DNA of 64,000 nt from Flagellimonas oceani (GCF_011068285.1 NZ_CP049616.1:2026501-2090500); one strand, 5' to 3'. Numbered from the stretch's first letter, positions 36,052-45,640 are shown. Numbers and translations: made by a program. The notes: generated by a model from the letters alone, not told the origin.

Positions 36052-37971
36052 ATGAAAAAAATATTGGCCATTGCCCTGATCACAAGCATTTGGGCGTGCA
36101 AAGAAGAGAAAAAAGAGCCCTCCATCGCAGACACGATGAAGACGTACACCATTTCGCAAATGATGGACAACGAGTCCGTTGCGGGCGGGAGTTTTTCACC
36201 CGACAAATCCAAATTGCTAGTATCCAGTAACCGTTCGGGCATTTACAACATGTACACCATACCCACCTCTGGAGGTGAGATGCAACCCATTACACAATCG
36301 GACAGTTCCTCGGTTTTTGCCATCTCTTATTTTCCAAAAGATGAGCGAATGTTGTTCCGAATGGATAACAACGGGGACGAAATCTATCACATTTTTGTGC
36401 GCGATACCGATGGGAGCCACAAGGATTTGACACCCGAAGAAGGTGCTCGCTCGCTATTTTATCAATGGTCGGAGGACAAGACGGCATTTTTCTACGGTTC
36501 CAACAAAAGGGACAATAGGTATGTAGATCTCTATAAAATGGATTTGGAAAGTTTGACGTCCGAATTGGTCTATCAAAATAATGATGGATATGATGTCGGG
36601 GTGGTTTCCCCGGACGAAAAATATCTTGCGTTGAGCAAATCCATCAACACGAACGACAATGATTTGTTTTTGCACAATCTGGAGTCAGGTGAACTCATGA
36701 AAATCAATAAGAACCAAAGTGGAAATTCTTCTCAGGATTTCTCACCCGATGGCTCGGCATTTTATTACACTACAGATGATGGCAGCGAGTTTTCTTATTT
36801 GATGAAATACAACATTGCGGATGCCTCCTACGAGAAAGCCATGGAAAGGGATTGGGATATTTCCGGAAGTTACTTTACCGACCAAGGCACTTATCAAGTT
36901 ACCTACATTAATGAGGATGCCAAAAACACCATCGAAGTTATGGAAGTAGCAACCGGTGAAAACATTGATTTGCCCACTATCAAAAACATGGAGATAACCA
37001 GTGTAAGTTTTTCCGATGACGAGACTATGATGCGCTTTTATGCGGGAGGTTCGCATACGCCATCAAACCTATATGTTTATAACCTAGAGACCAAAGAGCA
37101 GAAAAAGTTGACCGACGTCCTAAATCCAGAGGTTCAGGCTCAGGACTTGGTAAAGGCCGAGGTAATCCGGTACAAATCCTTTGACGGGGTGGAAATTCCG
37201 GCCATTTACTACACGCCCCACCAAGCAAGTGCAGAAAACCCTGTGCCCGCTTTGGTCTGGGTGCACGGAGGACCCGGTGGTCAATCACGCCAAAATTTCA
37301 GCTCGTTCATCCAATATTTGGTAAACCACGGCTATGCGATTTTGGCCGTGAACAACCGTGGCAGTAGCGGCTACGGAAAAACCTTTTACCAAATGGATGA
37401 TCTGAACCATGGCGATAAAGACCTGAAAGATTGTGTGGAAGGCAAAAACTGGTTGGCCCAACAACCTGAGATCGACGGTGAAAAAATAGGAATCATCGGC
37501 GGGTCCTACGGTGGTTATATGACCATGGCCGCCCTCACCTACACTCCCGAAGAGTTTGATGTGGGTGTCAACCTGTTTGGGGTGACCAACTGGATGCGAA
37601 CACTTAAGAGCATTCCGCCATGGTGGGAGTCCTTTAAAGATGCCCTTTACAAAGAGCTGGGGGACCCTTACAGTGCGGATTCGGTTCGTTTAAAGCAAAT
37701 TTCACCGCTGTTCCATACCGATAAGGTCACCAAGCCGCTGATCGTGCTACAAGGTTCGCAGGACCCAAGAGTGCTTCAAGCGGAGTCGGATGAAATTGTG
37801 GCCGGAGTGCGTAAAAATGGCGTGCCCGTGGAGTATGTTCTGTTTGAGGATGAAGGTCACGGTTTTGTCAAAAAAGAAAATCAAATTACTGCATACAGTA
37901 AAATTTTGGAATTTTTGGATGAGTACCTGAAAGAAGAAACAAGTACTCCGATTAAAGAAGAGAGTAAATGA
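36052..37971 (+). CDS. Prolyl oligopeptidase family (S9) serine peptidase, lipoprotein
   Basis: A 639-residue lipoprotein (lipobox near Cys16 in ITSIWACKEEKK). An N-terminal propeller (about 40-360, TolB-like repeats such as SFSPDKSKLLVSS and VVSPDEKYLALS) gates a C-terminal alpha/beta-hydrolase. The oxyanion region is WVHGGPGGQSRQNF, the nucleophile Ser lies in GIIGGSYGGYMTMAA (about residue 487), Asp is in GSQDPRVLQAE and His in FEDEGHGFVKKEN. It would cleave short peptides, S9C/DPP-like, on the periplasmic face. The DUF2490 gene overlaps its end by 4 nt, so the genes are translationally coupled. Confidence 0.92.
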   Translation: MKKILAIALITSIWACKEEKKEPSIADTMKTYTISQMMDNESVAGGSFSPDKSKLLVSSNRSGIYNMYTIPTSGGEMQPITQSDSSSVFAISYFPKDERMLFRMDNNGDEIYHIFVRDTDGSHKDLTPEEGARSLFYQWSEDKTAFFYGSNKRDNRYVDLYKMDLESLTSELVYQNNDGYDVGVVSPDEKYLALSKSINTNDNDLFLHNLESGELMKINKNQSGNSSQDFSPDGSAFYYTTDDGSEFSYLMKYNIADASYEKAMERDWDISGSYFTDQGTYQVTYINEDAKNTIEVMEVATGENIDLPTIKNMEITSVSFSDDETMMRFYAGGSHTPSNLYVYNLETKEQKKLTDVLNPEVQAQDLVKAEVIRYKSFDGVEIPAIYYTPHQASAENPVPALVWVHGGPGGQSRQNFSSFIQYLVNHGYAILAVNNRGSSGYGKTFYQMDDLNHGDKDLKDCVEGKNWLAQQPEIDGEKIGIIGGSYGGYMTMAALTYTPEEFDVGVNLFGVTNWMRTLKSIPPWWESFKDALYKELGDPYSADSVRLKQISPLFHTDKVTKPLIVLQGSQDPRVLQAESDEIVAGVRKNGVPVEYVLFEDEGHGFVKKENQITAYSKILEFLDEYLKEETSTPIKEESK

Positions 37972-38666
37972 TCAAAAGATTAACAGGTCTATTGGTATTG
38001 ATTGGAATATTCAACGCTACCGCGCAACAACCCGGCGAGGACGAAATGGGTGCCTGGTACATGTACTTTGGCACCAATAAGGTTTCGGAACGCTTTAGCG
38101 TACATTCGGAGGCACAGTTCCGATTTTATGAAACCACGAGCAACTTTAACCAAATGTTGTTGCGTACGGGGCTCAACTACCATATAGACCCAAATGCCAT
38201 TGCTACCGCTGGTTACGCATATATTGATACGGACAACAATTTTTATGAATTCGAGGGCGAGATCAACTCCAAGGAGCACCGGATTTTTGAGCAGTTCATT
38301 CTTAAAAACAAGGTTTGGGAGTTCCTGTTTGAGCATCGCTACCGTTTGGAACAGCGGTTTTTGGATTTTGGCGAAACTACCGATACGCAACATCGGGCCC
38401 GTTATCGTATTCAAATGACATTACCGCTCACCAATACATTCTTTCTCAATTTTTATGATGAATTGTTCATAAACCTACAGGATGATCTGTTCGGACAGAA
38501 CAGGTTATATACAGCTGTTGGTGTTAACATTACCGAAAACAGCAGTGTACAGGTAGGGTACTTGAGAAACCAATTTGCCAATGCCGTCTATGATCGCCTA
38601 CAACTTGCGGTTTTCTATAATCCGGATCTAAGTGGATGGTTTAAAGGCAAAAAAACTGATCAATAG
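37968..38666 (+). CDS. DUF2490 domain protein, probable outer-membrane beta-barrel
   Basis: A 232-residue protein with a signal peptide of about 20 residues (ending ATAQQ). The remainder alternates hydrophobic and polar residues in strands with many aromatic residues (WYMYFGTNKVSERFSVHSEAQF, FLFEHRYRLEQRF, VQVGYLRNQFA), the pattern of DUF2490 proteins. These are thought to be small outer-membrane barrels. The last residues (WFKGKKTDQ) do not end in the classical aromatic barrel residue. Its start overlaps the S9 peptidase stop (ATGA), implying one transcript. Function unknown. Confidence 0.8.
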   Translation: MIKRLTGLLVLIGIFNATAQQPGEDEMGAWYMYFGTNKVSERFSVHSEAQFRFYETTSNFNQMLLRTGLNYHIDPNAIATAGYAYIDTDNNFYEFEGEINSKEHRIFEQFILKNKVWEFLFEHRYRLEQRFLDFGETTDTQHRARYRIQMTLPLTNTFFLNFYDELFINLQDDLFGQNRLYTAVGVNITENSSVQVGYLRNQFANAVYDRLQLAVFYNPDLSGWFKGKKTDQ

Positions 38667-38735
38667 AGCACAAAAGAGGTTGGCTCTGGCGTAAATAATG
38701 TCTAAATTAGTGGATAATCTAAAAAACTCATTTTA

Positions 38736-39323
38736 ATGAAAAGCATACAAGCAATAGCTTTAGCGCTACTATTTATAGCGGCGTTTAGCTGTAAAGAAGC
38801 AAAGAAAGAAACCGAAGAGGCTACTGAAGAAGTAGAGGAAACCGTGGATCAGGTAGTTGAAACGCTCGACCCGGAAGTGGTTACTTTTACCATGGAGCCC
38901 AAAAGTGACAGTAATGTGAATGGTGAGGTTGTATTTACCGAGGAAAATGGAGAGGTTATCATGAGGGCCAATTTTACAGGGCTTGATGAGGGCGAACATG
39001 CCATTCACCTGCACGAGAAAGCTGATTGCTCTTCCGCAGATGGAAAATCGACCGGAGGCCACTGGAACCCCACCAAAGAGCCACATGGAAAATGGGGCTC
39101 CGAAGAAGGTTATCACAAAGGTGACATAGGTAATTTCACGGCAGATACCGACGGTAATGCCACTGTTGAGTTTACCACGGACGAATGGTGCATGGGATGT
39201 GGTGACGACACCAAAGATATTTTAGGAAAAGCAGTGATAGTGCACCAAGGAACCGATGATTTTACTTCGCAACCTTCCGGTGCTGCCGGTGCAAGAATAG
39301 CGTGCACTGGTATCATTCAATAA
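38736..39323 (+). CDS. sodC: Cu/Zn superoxide dismutase, lipoprotein
   Basis: Dismutates superoxide in the periplasm. The 195-residue protein has a lipobox ending at Cys19 (AAFSCKEAK) and an acidic Glu/Thr-rich linker (20-45). The SOD fold follows, with copper/zinc ligands in HAIHLHEKADC, GGHWNP, HGKWG and YHKGDIG. The copper histidine is in AVIVHQG, and the disulfide partner cysteine is in RIACTG. All expected metal ligands are visible. A second Cys pair occurs in WCMGCGDD, an addition not found in all SodC. A strong terminator follows. Confidence 0.92.
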   Translation: MKSIQAIALALLFIAAFSCKEAKKETEEATEEVEETVDQVVETLDPEVVTFTMEPKSDSNVNGEVVFTEENGEVIMRANFTGLDEGEHAIHLHEKADCSSADGKSTGGHWNPTKEPHGKWGSEEGYHKGDIGNFTADTDGNATVEFTTDEWCMGCGDDTKDILGKAVIVHQGTDDFTSQPSGAAGARIACTGIIQ

Positions 39324-39331
39324 GATAATTT

Positions 39332-39362
39332 AAAAGAGCTGCGATCAAGCAGCTCTTTTTTT
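39332..39362 (+). terminator. Terminator after sodC
   Basis: AAAAGAGCTGC (39332-39342) pairs with GCAGCTCTTTT (39349-39359) around a 6-nt loop, continuing into more T. It ends transcription before the YjdI-like gene. Confidence 0.85.
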
Positions 39363-39378
39363 AACCCAACAACTAGCT

Positions 39379-39576
39379 ATGAAAGAATATTCAAATGGTG
39401 ATATTTCCGTGATTTGGAAACCCGAACTTTGCCAACACGCCGGAATTTGCGTAAAAATGCTTCCGCAGGTGTACAATCCAAAAGAGAAACCGTGGATAAA
39501 GGCTGAAAACGCGACCACCGAGCAATTAAAACAACAAATCTCAAAATGCCCATCCGGCGCATTGAGCTATCGATAA
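39379..39576 (+). CDS. YjdI-like divergent 4Fe-4S mono-cluster protein
   Basis: A 65-residue protein of the Fer4_19/YjdI family: VIWKPELCQHAGICVKMLPQVYNP, then KPWI, and a C-terminal ISKCPSGALSY. Cysteines in C-x5-C and C-P arrangement are the likely cluster ligands, with a histidine next to the first (CQHAG). The partner gene yjdJ, an acetyltransferase, overlaps its end by 31 nt, the same pairing as in E. coli yjdI-yjdJ. The cluster type follows family annotation; a redox or sensing role is unproven. Confidence 0.82.
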   Translation: MKEYSNGDISVIWKPELCQHAGICVKMLPQVYNPKEKPWIKAENATTEQLKQQISKCPSGALSYR

Positions 39577-39896
39577 CCAATAGCCAACATCTTGTGGAAA
39601 AACAATATCGACTTGTAGATAACGAATCTGCCAAAAGATTCCAGTTTGAACTGGATAACGGCGATATCGCAAAAATTGAATACATCAAGGCCAAGGAAAA
39701 AATATACCTCACCCATACCGAAGTCCCCCGAGGTTATGAAGGCCGAGGTATAGGCTCAGAGCTCATTAAACAGACACTGGAACACATTAAAAAAGAAGAT
39801 TGGACACTTATACCTTTGTGCCCCTTCGTTGCAAAATACTTGAAAGAGCATCCCGAATGGAAAACACTGGTACTAAAGGGAATCAATATTGAATAG
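39546..39896 (+). CDS. YjdJ-like GNAT N-acetyltransferase
   Basis: A short acetyltransferase (116 residues) of the YjdJ/Acetyltransf_CG group. The acetyl-CoA motif is in HTEVPRGYEGRGIGSELIKQTLEHI, followed by the LCPFVAKYLKEHPEW signature characteristic of the group. Its start lies inside the YjdI-like gene, so translation is coupled. Alternative later starts exist, but the beta strands before residue 40 (KQYRLVDNESAKRFQF) belong to the fold. The acceptor is unknown. Confidence 0.82.
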   Translation: MPIRRIELSITNSQHLVEKQYRLVDNESAKRFQFELDNGDIAKIEYIKAKEKIYLTHTEVPRGYEGRGIGSELIKQTLEHIKKEDWTLIPLCPFVAKYLKEHPEWKTLVLKGINIE

Positions 39897-39937
39897 TACA
39901 AACACGGCCAACTTTTTATATCTTTAACCAACCGGTT

Positions 39938-40465
39938 ATGCAATTGGACAACCTCATAGAAAAATTTCAGGAAAAGGACAGTGTTGCCTTTGAAACGCTG
40001 TACAACATGTATGCTGACAATATATGTGGGGTAATCAATGTAATCGTGAAGGATACTGAGCGCTCCCAAGAGATTTGTCAGGATGTATTTGTAAAGATTT
40101 GGGAGAAGTCGGACCAATACGACACCTCCAAAGGTCGGTTTTTTACTTGGATTTTAAACATTGCCAGGAACGCGGCAATCGATGAAGTGCGCTCCAAAAC
40201 CCATAAAAATAAAAAAAAGAACCTCCCCGTAGATTCTCTCGTAGGTATCTATGAAAACGGCGAAGATCTAAATGGTAAAATGGACACTATTGGGCTTCAG
40301 TCCCTGTTGAAAGGTTTAAAGGAGAAGTGCATTTTATTGATTGATATGCTTTATTTTAAAGGTTTCACACAAAAAGAAGCCGCAAAAGAACTCAATACGC
40401 CAGTCGGCACCATTAAAACGAGAATAAGAAGCTGTATTTCGAAAATTAGAAAAAATATGGCATGA
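39938..40465 (+). CDS. ECF-type RNA polymerase sigma factor
   Basis: A 175-residue sigma-70 family protein with region 2 (AFETLYNMYADNICGVINVIVKD, ICQDVFVKIWEK, FFTWILNIARNAAIDEVRSK) and region 4 (LIDMLYFKGFTQKEAAKELNTPVGTIKTRIRSCISKIRK). It directs transcription of an extracytoplasmic stress-type regulon. Its stop overlaps the start of the anti-sigma gene (ATGA), the standard arrangement for a sigma/anti-sigma pair. The signal and regulon are unknown. Confidence 0.92.
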   Translation: MQLDNLIEKFQEKDSVAFETLYNMYADNICGVINVIVKDTERSQEICQDVFVKIWEKSDQYDTSKGRFFTWILNIARNAAIDEVRSKTHKNKKKNLPVDSLVGIYENGEDLNGKMDTIGLQSLLKGLKEKCILLIDMLYFKGFTQKEAAKELNTPVGTIKTRIRSCISKIRKNMA

Positions 40466-41265
40466 GCATGGATGTGAAAGAATACATAGCGTCTGGGAAA
40501 TTGGAACTATATGTTGCCGGGGCATTGCCCGCCGAAGAAAATTTGGAGGTGCAACAGTATGCCGAACAATATCCTGAAATAAGGATAGAGATAGAGGCCA
40601 TAGAAAAAGCCATTCTTGCGATTACCGAAGCAACATCACCAAGAATGCCATTGGATGGGTTTGCCAAGATCAAAGCGAGAATAGGCGACGTTATTCCATT
40701 TACGCCAGAAAGGTCCACAAGCAAAGGAACCCCGTGGGGCAGTTATCTGGGATGGGCCGCATCCGTATTGTTGGCAATAGGACTCTTCTGGATGTACACG
40801 GAAAATTCCAAGTTGAAATCCGAAATTGAACTGACCAACCAAGAGAAACAAAGTTTGGAGGACATATTATCCGATACCCAAGAGGAAATCACCTTCAAAG
40901 AATCGCTACTAGAGGATATCAGAGATCAAAACGTTACCGTTATTGCACTTGGTGGACAAACCGTATCCCCTTCTTCCTATGCGAAAGCCTATTGGAACAA
41001 GGAAGAAAGCAAGGTAATCATCGATGCCAAAGGACTTCCGGAGCCGCCCGAAGGCTTCACCTATCAGGTCTGGTCCCTAAAGTTGGATCCGTTGACCCCT
41101 ACCAGTATTGGATTATTGGATGATTTTGCTTCGGTTGACACCAAATTGTTCACTTTAGAAAACGCTAACGAATCGGAAGCTTTTGGTATTACGCTAGAGC
41201 CCGAAGGAGGTAGTGAAACACCAACATTGGAGCAATTGTACACACTTGGTGCCGTAGGTTCCTAA
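40462..41265 (+). CDS. Anti-sigma factor (RskA/anti-sigma K type)
   Basis: A 267-residue single-pass membrane protein: cytoplasmic N-terminus (1-92) with IASGKLELYVAGALPAEE, the anti-sigma helical region; one transmembrane helix at about 93-112 (GSYLGWAASVLLAIGLFWMY); a coiled-coil-like Lys/Glu stretch; and a periplasmic anti-sigma-K domain. That domain has ALGGQTVSPSSYAKAYWNKEESKVIIDAKGLPEPPEGFTYQVW, closely following the family. It should bind and silence the ECF factor encoded just upstream until an envelope signal is received. A start at 40468 (MDVKEY) is also possible. Confidence 0.88.
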   Translation: MSMDVKEYIASGKLELYVAGALPAEENLEVQQYAEQYPEIRIEIEAIEKAILAITEATSPRMPLDGFAKIKARIGDVIPFTPERSTSKGTPWGSYLGWAASVLLAIGLFWMYTENSKLKSEIELTNQEKQSLEDILSDTQEEITFKESLLEDIRDQNVTVIALGGQTVSPSSYAKAYWNKEESKVIIDAKGLPEPPEGFTYQVWSLKLDPLTPTSIGLLDDFASVDTKLFTLENANESEAFGITLEPEGGSETPTLEQLYTLGAVGS

Positions 41266-41279
41266 CACAAAGGAACATT

Positions 41280-42260
41280 CTAGAACCATTTTTTCCGTTT
41301 AAAAATTATGATGGTGATTATGGTAACCACCAACATTACGCCCAAAAGGATAAAATATCCGTAGGGAGACCTTAGCTCGGGCATGTTTTCGAAGTTCATC
41401 CCGTAAATGCCGGCCAGAAATGTTAGGGGAATAAAAACCACTGAGAAGATGGTCAAGGTCTTCATTACCTCGTTCAAACGGTGGCCCTGGACACTGAAAA
41501 ACAGGTTTATTTGGCTTTCGAGTTCCATAATATCTGAGTCGACATCCGCTATCAAACCATTTATCTGCTCCCGAAGTTCGCTAAAGTATTTGGTCTGAAA
41601 GCCCTTTACCTCTACCCGTTCCAATTTTATAATGATATCCCTAAGTCCATGGGAAGCCTTTTTAAAATCTTGTATAACCGCTTTTTTCTGTTCCACCTCG
41701 AACATAAATTCCGGTGTTGGCTCCCGCTTTACAATGGCTTCCAAGGCATTTTCCATTATCACGGTCTCTTCGTATTTATCTTTATAGTTGGTAATCAAGG
41801 TCTCGAGAATAAAAAAGAGCAGGTAATCGGCACGTTTTTTCCTGATGATGCCCTTGTTCTCGAATATACGTTGACGGATCCAATCAAAGTGATCTCCCCA
41901 CTTTTCTTGAATGCACCAATTAAAATCCTTGGACACCACAAAATACATTTGTTCGGATTCCATGCTATCGTGTTCCGTTTTAAGAATCCGCGCCGCTATA
42001 AACAATTGGTCCTCCAAAACTATGACCTTGTTTCCCATTTTTTGGTTCAAGAGCAGACGCAGCAAAAAGTCATCAAGGTTATTACCGTTCACCATTAGCC
42101 TAAACTCATCCATATAATCCAAACCATATGTGTTCACCCAAGTAATGGATTTATCTCCTTTTGAAAGCGACAAATCATCCTCCAAAGAGAATTTGTGGTT
42201 ATAGTAATTTTCGGGAGAGTAATTTATCACCCACGAATTTTCTTCAAAATCTGTTTTCAT
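41280..42260 (-). CDS. CorA family divalent cation transporter
   Basis: A 326-residue inner-membrane Mg2+/Co2+ channel. A large cytoplasmic N-terminal domain precedes the long stalk helix. Two transmembrane helices are at the C-terminus: LTIFSVVFIPLTFLAGIYGMNFENMPE holds the GMN selectivity motif, then YFILLGVMLVVTIITIIIF. The protein ends with a basic KRKKWF tail, as in CorA. It is convergent with the anti-sigma gene (14 nt apart), and divergent from the MscS-like gene. Confidence 0.92.
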   Translation of the reverse strand: MKTDFEENSWVINYSPENYYNHKFSLEDDLSLSKGDKSITWVNTYGLDYMDEFRLMVNGNNLDDFLLRLLLNQKMGNKVIVLEDQLFIAARILKTEHDSMESEQMYFVVSKDFNWCIQEKWGDHFDWIRQRIFENKGIIRKKRADYLLFFILETLITNYKDKYEETVIMENALEAIVKREPTPEFMFEVEQKKAVIQDFKKASHGLRDIIIKLERVEVKGFQTKYFSELREQINGLIADVDSDIMELESQINLFFSVQGHRLNEVMKTLTIFSVVFIPLTFLAGIYGMNFENMPELRSPYGYFILLGVMLVVTIITIIIFKRKKWF

Positions 42261-42330
42261 GGCTTAAAATATGAAAGGGTTTATTCGTAGTTTAGAGTTA
42301 TCAATTTAATCAAATTTACTAAGAAGCATC

Positions 42331-42870
42331 ATGTTTGACACTATGTCCTTCAAATCCGAGATTTTGTTCACCATAATTCTTTTGGCCATCATAATAGCGT
42401 TAAATTCTGTTAGCAAAAGAGCTATTCGGCGCTTTGGCAGAACAAGTTCTATTGACATGAACAGCCGGAAAATTATTTTTTATCTGAGCAATTTGATGTT
42501 CTATCTCATAGCCTTTGTTGGTATTTCATTGATATGGGGCGTTAATTTTGAAGATTTTTCAGTTTTTATTTCCTCCATATTGGCCATTTTGGGCGTAGGT
42601 TTTGTGGCACAATGGTCCATCCTTTCCAACCTTACCGCAAGCGTTATTCTCTTTTTTAACCATCCCTTGCGTTTAGGGGACAGAATAAGGGTGATGGACA
42701 AGGATTTTGATTGGACCGGAAAAGTCGAGGACATCAGCGGATTTTATTTGTTTATGCGCACCGATGACGGAAAAAGAATCACCATTCCGACCAACCTCGT
42801 GATCCAGAAGGGCATTGAAATATTGAAAGAAGAGGAGAACATTACCGAAAACACAATTGCCGATGATTAA
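42331..42870 (+). CDS. Small MscS-type mechanosensitive channel domain protein
   Basis: At 179 residues it is shorter than E. coli MscS (286). It has two hydrophobic segments (about 10-30 and 50-70) and the pore-lining helix with glycine/alanine-rich AILGVGFVAQWSILSNLTASVILFFNHPLRLGDRI. The beta domain (VEDISGFYLFMRTDDGKRITIPTNLVIQKGIEI) follows, and the C-terminal alpha-beta cage is missing. It may open on membrane tension at osmotic downshock. The absence of the C-terminal cage is the notable feature. Confidence 0.85.
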   Translation: MFDTMSFKSEILFTIILLAIIIALNSVSKRAIRRFGRTSSIDMNSRKIIFYLSNLMFYLIAFVGISLIWGVNFEDFSVFISSILAILGVGFVAQWSILSNLTASVILFFNHPLRLGDRIRVMDKDFDWTGKVEDISGFYLFMRTDDGKRITIPTNLVIQKGIEILKEEENITENTIADD

Positions 42871-42898
42871 AAAACGCCATGGCAAAATACCATGGCGT
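42871..42898 (-). terminator. Terminator for the TPR lipoprotein gene, also behind mscS
   Basis: ACGCCATGG (42874-42882) pairs perfectly with CCATGGCGT (42890-42898) with a 7-nt loop. On the minus strand the stem is followed by a T run. It lies between two convergent genes and could serve both. Confidence 0.7.
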
Positions 42899-42962
42899 AC
42901 CTAAAAACAACAACCAAGCTGAGATCTCATCGGTTCTCAACCTTGCTTTTATTGGGGGAAAT

Positions 42963-44243
42963 TTATAGACTGGCAACCTCTGCCTCTTTTATGGGACCCA
43001 GCTCAAAAGTTGCCCCCATTAATTTTTTCTTTAGTTCCCGGACCTTTCCCTCTTTGCCGTTGGCCTTATAAATTTCTGCTGCACGTTGCAGAATGGCAGG
43101 CTCAAAGGTGGCATTTATCACGTGACGGTCAATGACCTCCATGGCCTTTTGCTCTTCTCCCAAATGAAGCAAGCTATAGGCCAACCACGCATAAGAATCG
43201 GGTGTGGGCCGTATGCTCACCTCCTCCTGCGCCAATTTATAGGCCCGTTGTTCCACGTCCATGCTCAATAAAAAATCTACATTATGGGCATTGTACATAT
43301 CCCCATAATCGGTGTTTCTTCCTACCATTTTGTAATAATCGTCCAAGGCCTGCACCCTGAGCATGTCGTCGTTTATAAATGCGGCAACTTCTGCTTTGAA
43401 CAAATAATGTTCGGGAGATTTGTTCTTTTGTGTAATGGAGTCCAAAATCCGCAGGGCTTCCTTACCATTTCTTTCATAAGAGTATACGATCCAAGCAATA
43501 CCCCTTTTTGCATTTACATTGTTCGAATCAATTTTGAGTGCTTTCAGATATAGGTCATAAGCCTCCTCGATACGGCCAGCTTCACCGTAATAGTTCGCCA
43601 AATTGGTATAGGATGACAATATCAGATCTTCATTCTGCGAAATTTTGGCCTTTGCGGTTGCATCTTCCATAAGTTGAATTGCCGTACCCAAATTTCCCTT
43701 ATGATCGGCCCACTTGGCCAACCGTACCACATACTCATAGCTGGACTCATCCTTTATGCTATCCAAATATTTGTTCGCGAGATGATAATTGCCAAGTTCC
43801 ATGTGCAGGTCAAAAAGTAAACTTTGCGTTGCCCTTACATCGGTATCCAGGTCCCTTGCATCTTCCGCCAAGGCCAAAGCCTCCTTAAACCTGTGCTGTA
43901 ACATGTAGTTTCTGGCCAACGCTCTTAAGTATGCCGATTTTTCAACTGTGGCAACACTCACTGCCTTTTTAAGGGTCTCCTCCGCATTTTTCAAAAATTT
44001 GATATCGCCCGTCTCCTTAAAAACCTGAATATTCTCATTGGCCAAGTTCCACAACGTAGGTAATTGGGGACTGTCCGTTCTTGCCTCAAACTGAAGACCA
44101 ACGGGTTTTACCCCCAACGGACCCGATGTCAAAAAATAATCATAATCCTGTCTGTTGGTCTTAAATACATACTGGTCTTGCCCGCACGACATCAGAAAAA
44201 TCATGCTAAGAAATAAACATATATACTGTCCTGTTGCTTTCAT
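42963..44243 (-). CDS. Tetratricopeptide-repeat lipoprotein
   Basis: A 426-residue lipoprotein: the lipobox is LMSCGQ with Cys20. The body is made of TPR-like helix pairs, for example AYLRALARNYMLQHRFKEALALAEDARDLD, ANYYGEAGRIEEAYDLYLKALKIDSNN and AWLAYSLLHLGEEQKAMEVIDRHV. TPR arrays scaffold protein-protein contacts. It stands alone, with a 165-nt upstream gap shared with the divergent LETM1-related gene. No enzymatic domain is present and its partner is unknown. Confidence 0.8.
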   Translation of the reverse strand: MKATGQYICLFLSMIFLMSCGQDQYVFKTNRQDYDYFLTSGPLGVKPVGLQFEARTDSPQLPTLWNLANENIQVFKETGDIKFLKNAEETLKKAVSVATVEKSAYLRALARNYMLQHRFKEALALAEDARDLDTDVRATQSLLFDLHMELGNYHLANKYLDSIKDESSYEYVVRLAKWADHKGNLGTAIQLMEDATAKAKISQNEDLILSSYTNLANYYGEAGRIEEAYDLYLKALKIDSNNVNAKRGIAWIVYSYERNGKEALRILDSITQKNKSPEHYLFKAEVAAFINDDMLRVQALDDYYKMVGRNTDYGDMYNAHNVDFLLSMDVEQRAYKLAQEEVSIRPTPDSYAWLAYSLLHLGEEQKAMEVIDRHVINATFEPAILQRAAEIYKANGKEGKVRELKKKLMGATFELGPIKEAEVASL

Positions 44244-44408
44244 GTTATTTGTTTTGGGGCTCGGCCTACTCTTACCTACGGAACTGATCAGGGTGCGGTT
44301 TGGTTTTTAAATGTTAAAATTCTATTCACGTAATTTTATCAAACTCACAAAGCTGTGTTAAAACAAAGTCGGAGAAATTGTTTTACTTTGAGGCGTTAAT
44401 ACGTACCC

Positions 44409-45599
44409 ATGAACCCTTCCGCTTCTGGCTGGATCAACAAGTTTGGTCATCTAGTAGATCAAGAATCTTCCGCTTTTGAAGACTTTGACAGTTTGTACAG
44501 AGAACTCAAAACGAATGGTTTTATATATGGGGTCCATTTGAGCATCCCATCTTTTATAGAAGTGGAACACACTTTGAGCGAGGACGAGATTGCCAAGATC
44601 AACCTGCTCACCGCATTGTATTACACCTACACATTTGAGGCTGGAAAGACCGATTTCGAGGCCTTTGTCAATAAAGTATTCGAGTACTACCAATCTTTAA
44701 ATGTGAGCAAAATCTCGTTTTTGAGCAAGATATTGAGCGGCTCAAAAACCATTTCACAGCTGGAAAAGTTAATCGACTCCAGAATCTATTTGAGCGATAA
44801 CACGTTTAGCAGGGCCTTGGGAAATAGTTTGACGAATTCACTGCTTTATGTGGACATACTCATCTTCAAAATATATTTGAGAGGTGACAAAAATATGATG
44901 CAGCACGCACAGCTCTTGGAGTATGTCACCATCAATATTGTGTACCATGCCCTCAACTCCAAGGAGACCCATGAATCGGATGCCAAATTGATTCAATTAT
45001 TGGGTTCCTCGCTCACCTATGTAGATCTTGACAATGCAAAATTTGAGGGTGAATATTCCGATTTATTGAACCAAAACTTTACCAAAAACGAGAAGGATTA
45101 TTTTCTGGATATGGCCTGCTTAACGATATGGGAGGACAAGCTATTGGACTACTCCGAAACGGACTATATTTTTGGTCTCGGAAAGGACCTCGGAAAGACC
45201 AAAAAAGAGGTGGAATTTGAGCTCGATTTTGTGATGAACTTCTTTGAGTTGAACAAGGAGAAAGTTGCCTACTTGAACAACAAAAATTTGGCCGTTCAAT
45301 TCTATGATGGAATGTCCAAAAATGTGAGCAAATTAATTCTCAGAAATAGCAAAAGATTAAAAAAAGAGCTTTCACAAAGTAGAGAATTGGTTACGCTTTT
45401 ATCCAAGTCGACCGTGAAAGATTTGAACGATGAAGAGAAGAAAAAAGTCCAAAACCAACTTCTTGATATTTTTAAAAGCATTCCTTCCTTGGCCATTTTT
45501 ATGCTGCCTGGAGGAGCGATTCTTCTCCCCATTTTTATTAAATTGATACCCAAACTTCTTCCATCCGCTTTTGACGACAACCGAGTGGAGGAAAAATAG
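44409..45599 (+). CDS. LETM1-related biofilm-associated-type protein
   Basis: A 396-residue, largely helical protein. Its C-terminal segment IPSLAIFMLPGGAILLPIFIKLIPKLLPSAFDDN (about 358-391) matches the core of the LETM1 ribosome-binding-like domain, including the hydrophobic PGG stretch, but lacks the longer EF-hand parts of mitochondrial LETM1. No signal peptide is visible. Flavobacterial proteins of this length are annotated as LETM1-related and connected to biofilm; I cannot confirm the biological role from sequence. It is convergent with the LytTR regulator. Confidence 0.65.
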   Translation: MNPSASGWINKFGHLVDQESSAFEDFDSLYRELKTNGFIYGVHLSIPSFIEVEHTLSEDEIAKINLLTALYYTYTFEAGKTDFEAFVNKVFEYYQSLNVSKISFLSKILSGSKTISQLEKLIDSRIYLSDNTFSRALGNSLTNSLLYVDILIFKIYLRGDKNMMQHAQLLEYVTINIVYHALNSKETHESDAKLIQLLGSSLTYVDLDNAKFEGEYSDLLNQNFTKNEKDYFLDMACLTIWEDKLLDYSETDYIFGLGKDLGKTKKEVEFELDFVMNFFELNKEKVAYLNNKNLAVQFYDGMSKNVSKLILRNSKRLKKELSQSRELVTLLSKSTVKDLNDEEKKKVQNQLLDIFKSIPSLAIFMLPGGAILLPIFIKLIPKLLPSAFDDNRVEEK

Positions 45600-45640
45600 G
45601 GTTTTCATTCAAAAAAACTACTATAAAGAAAATTTATGAT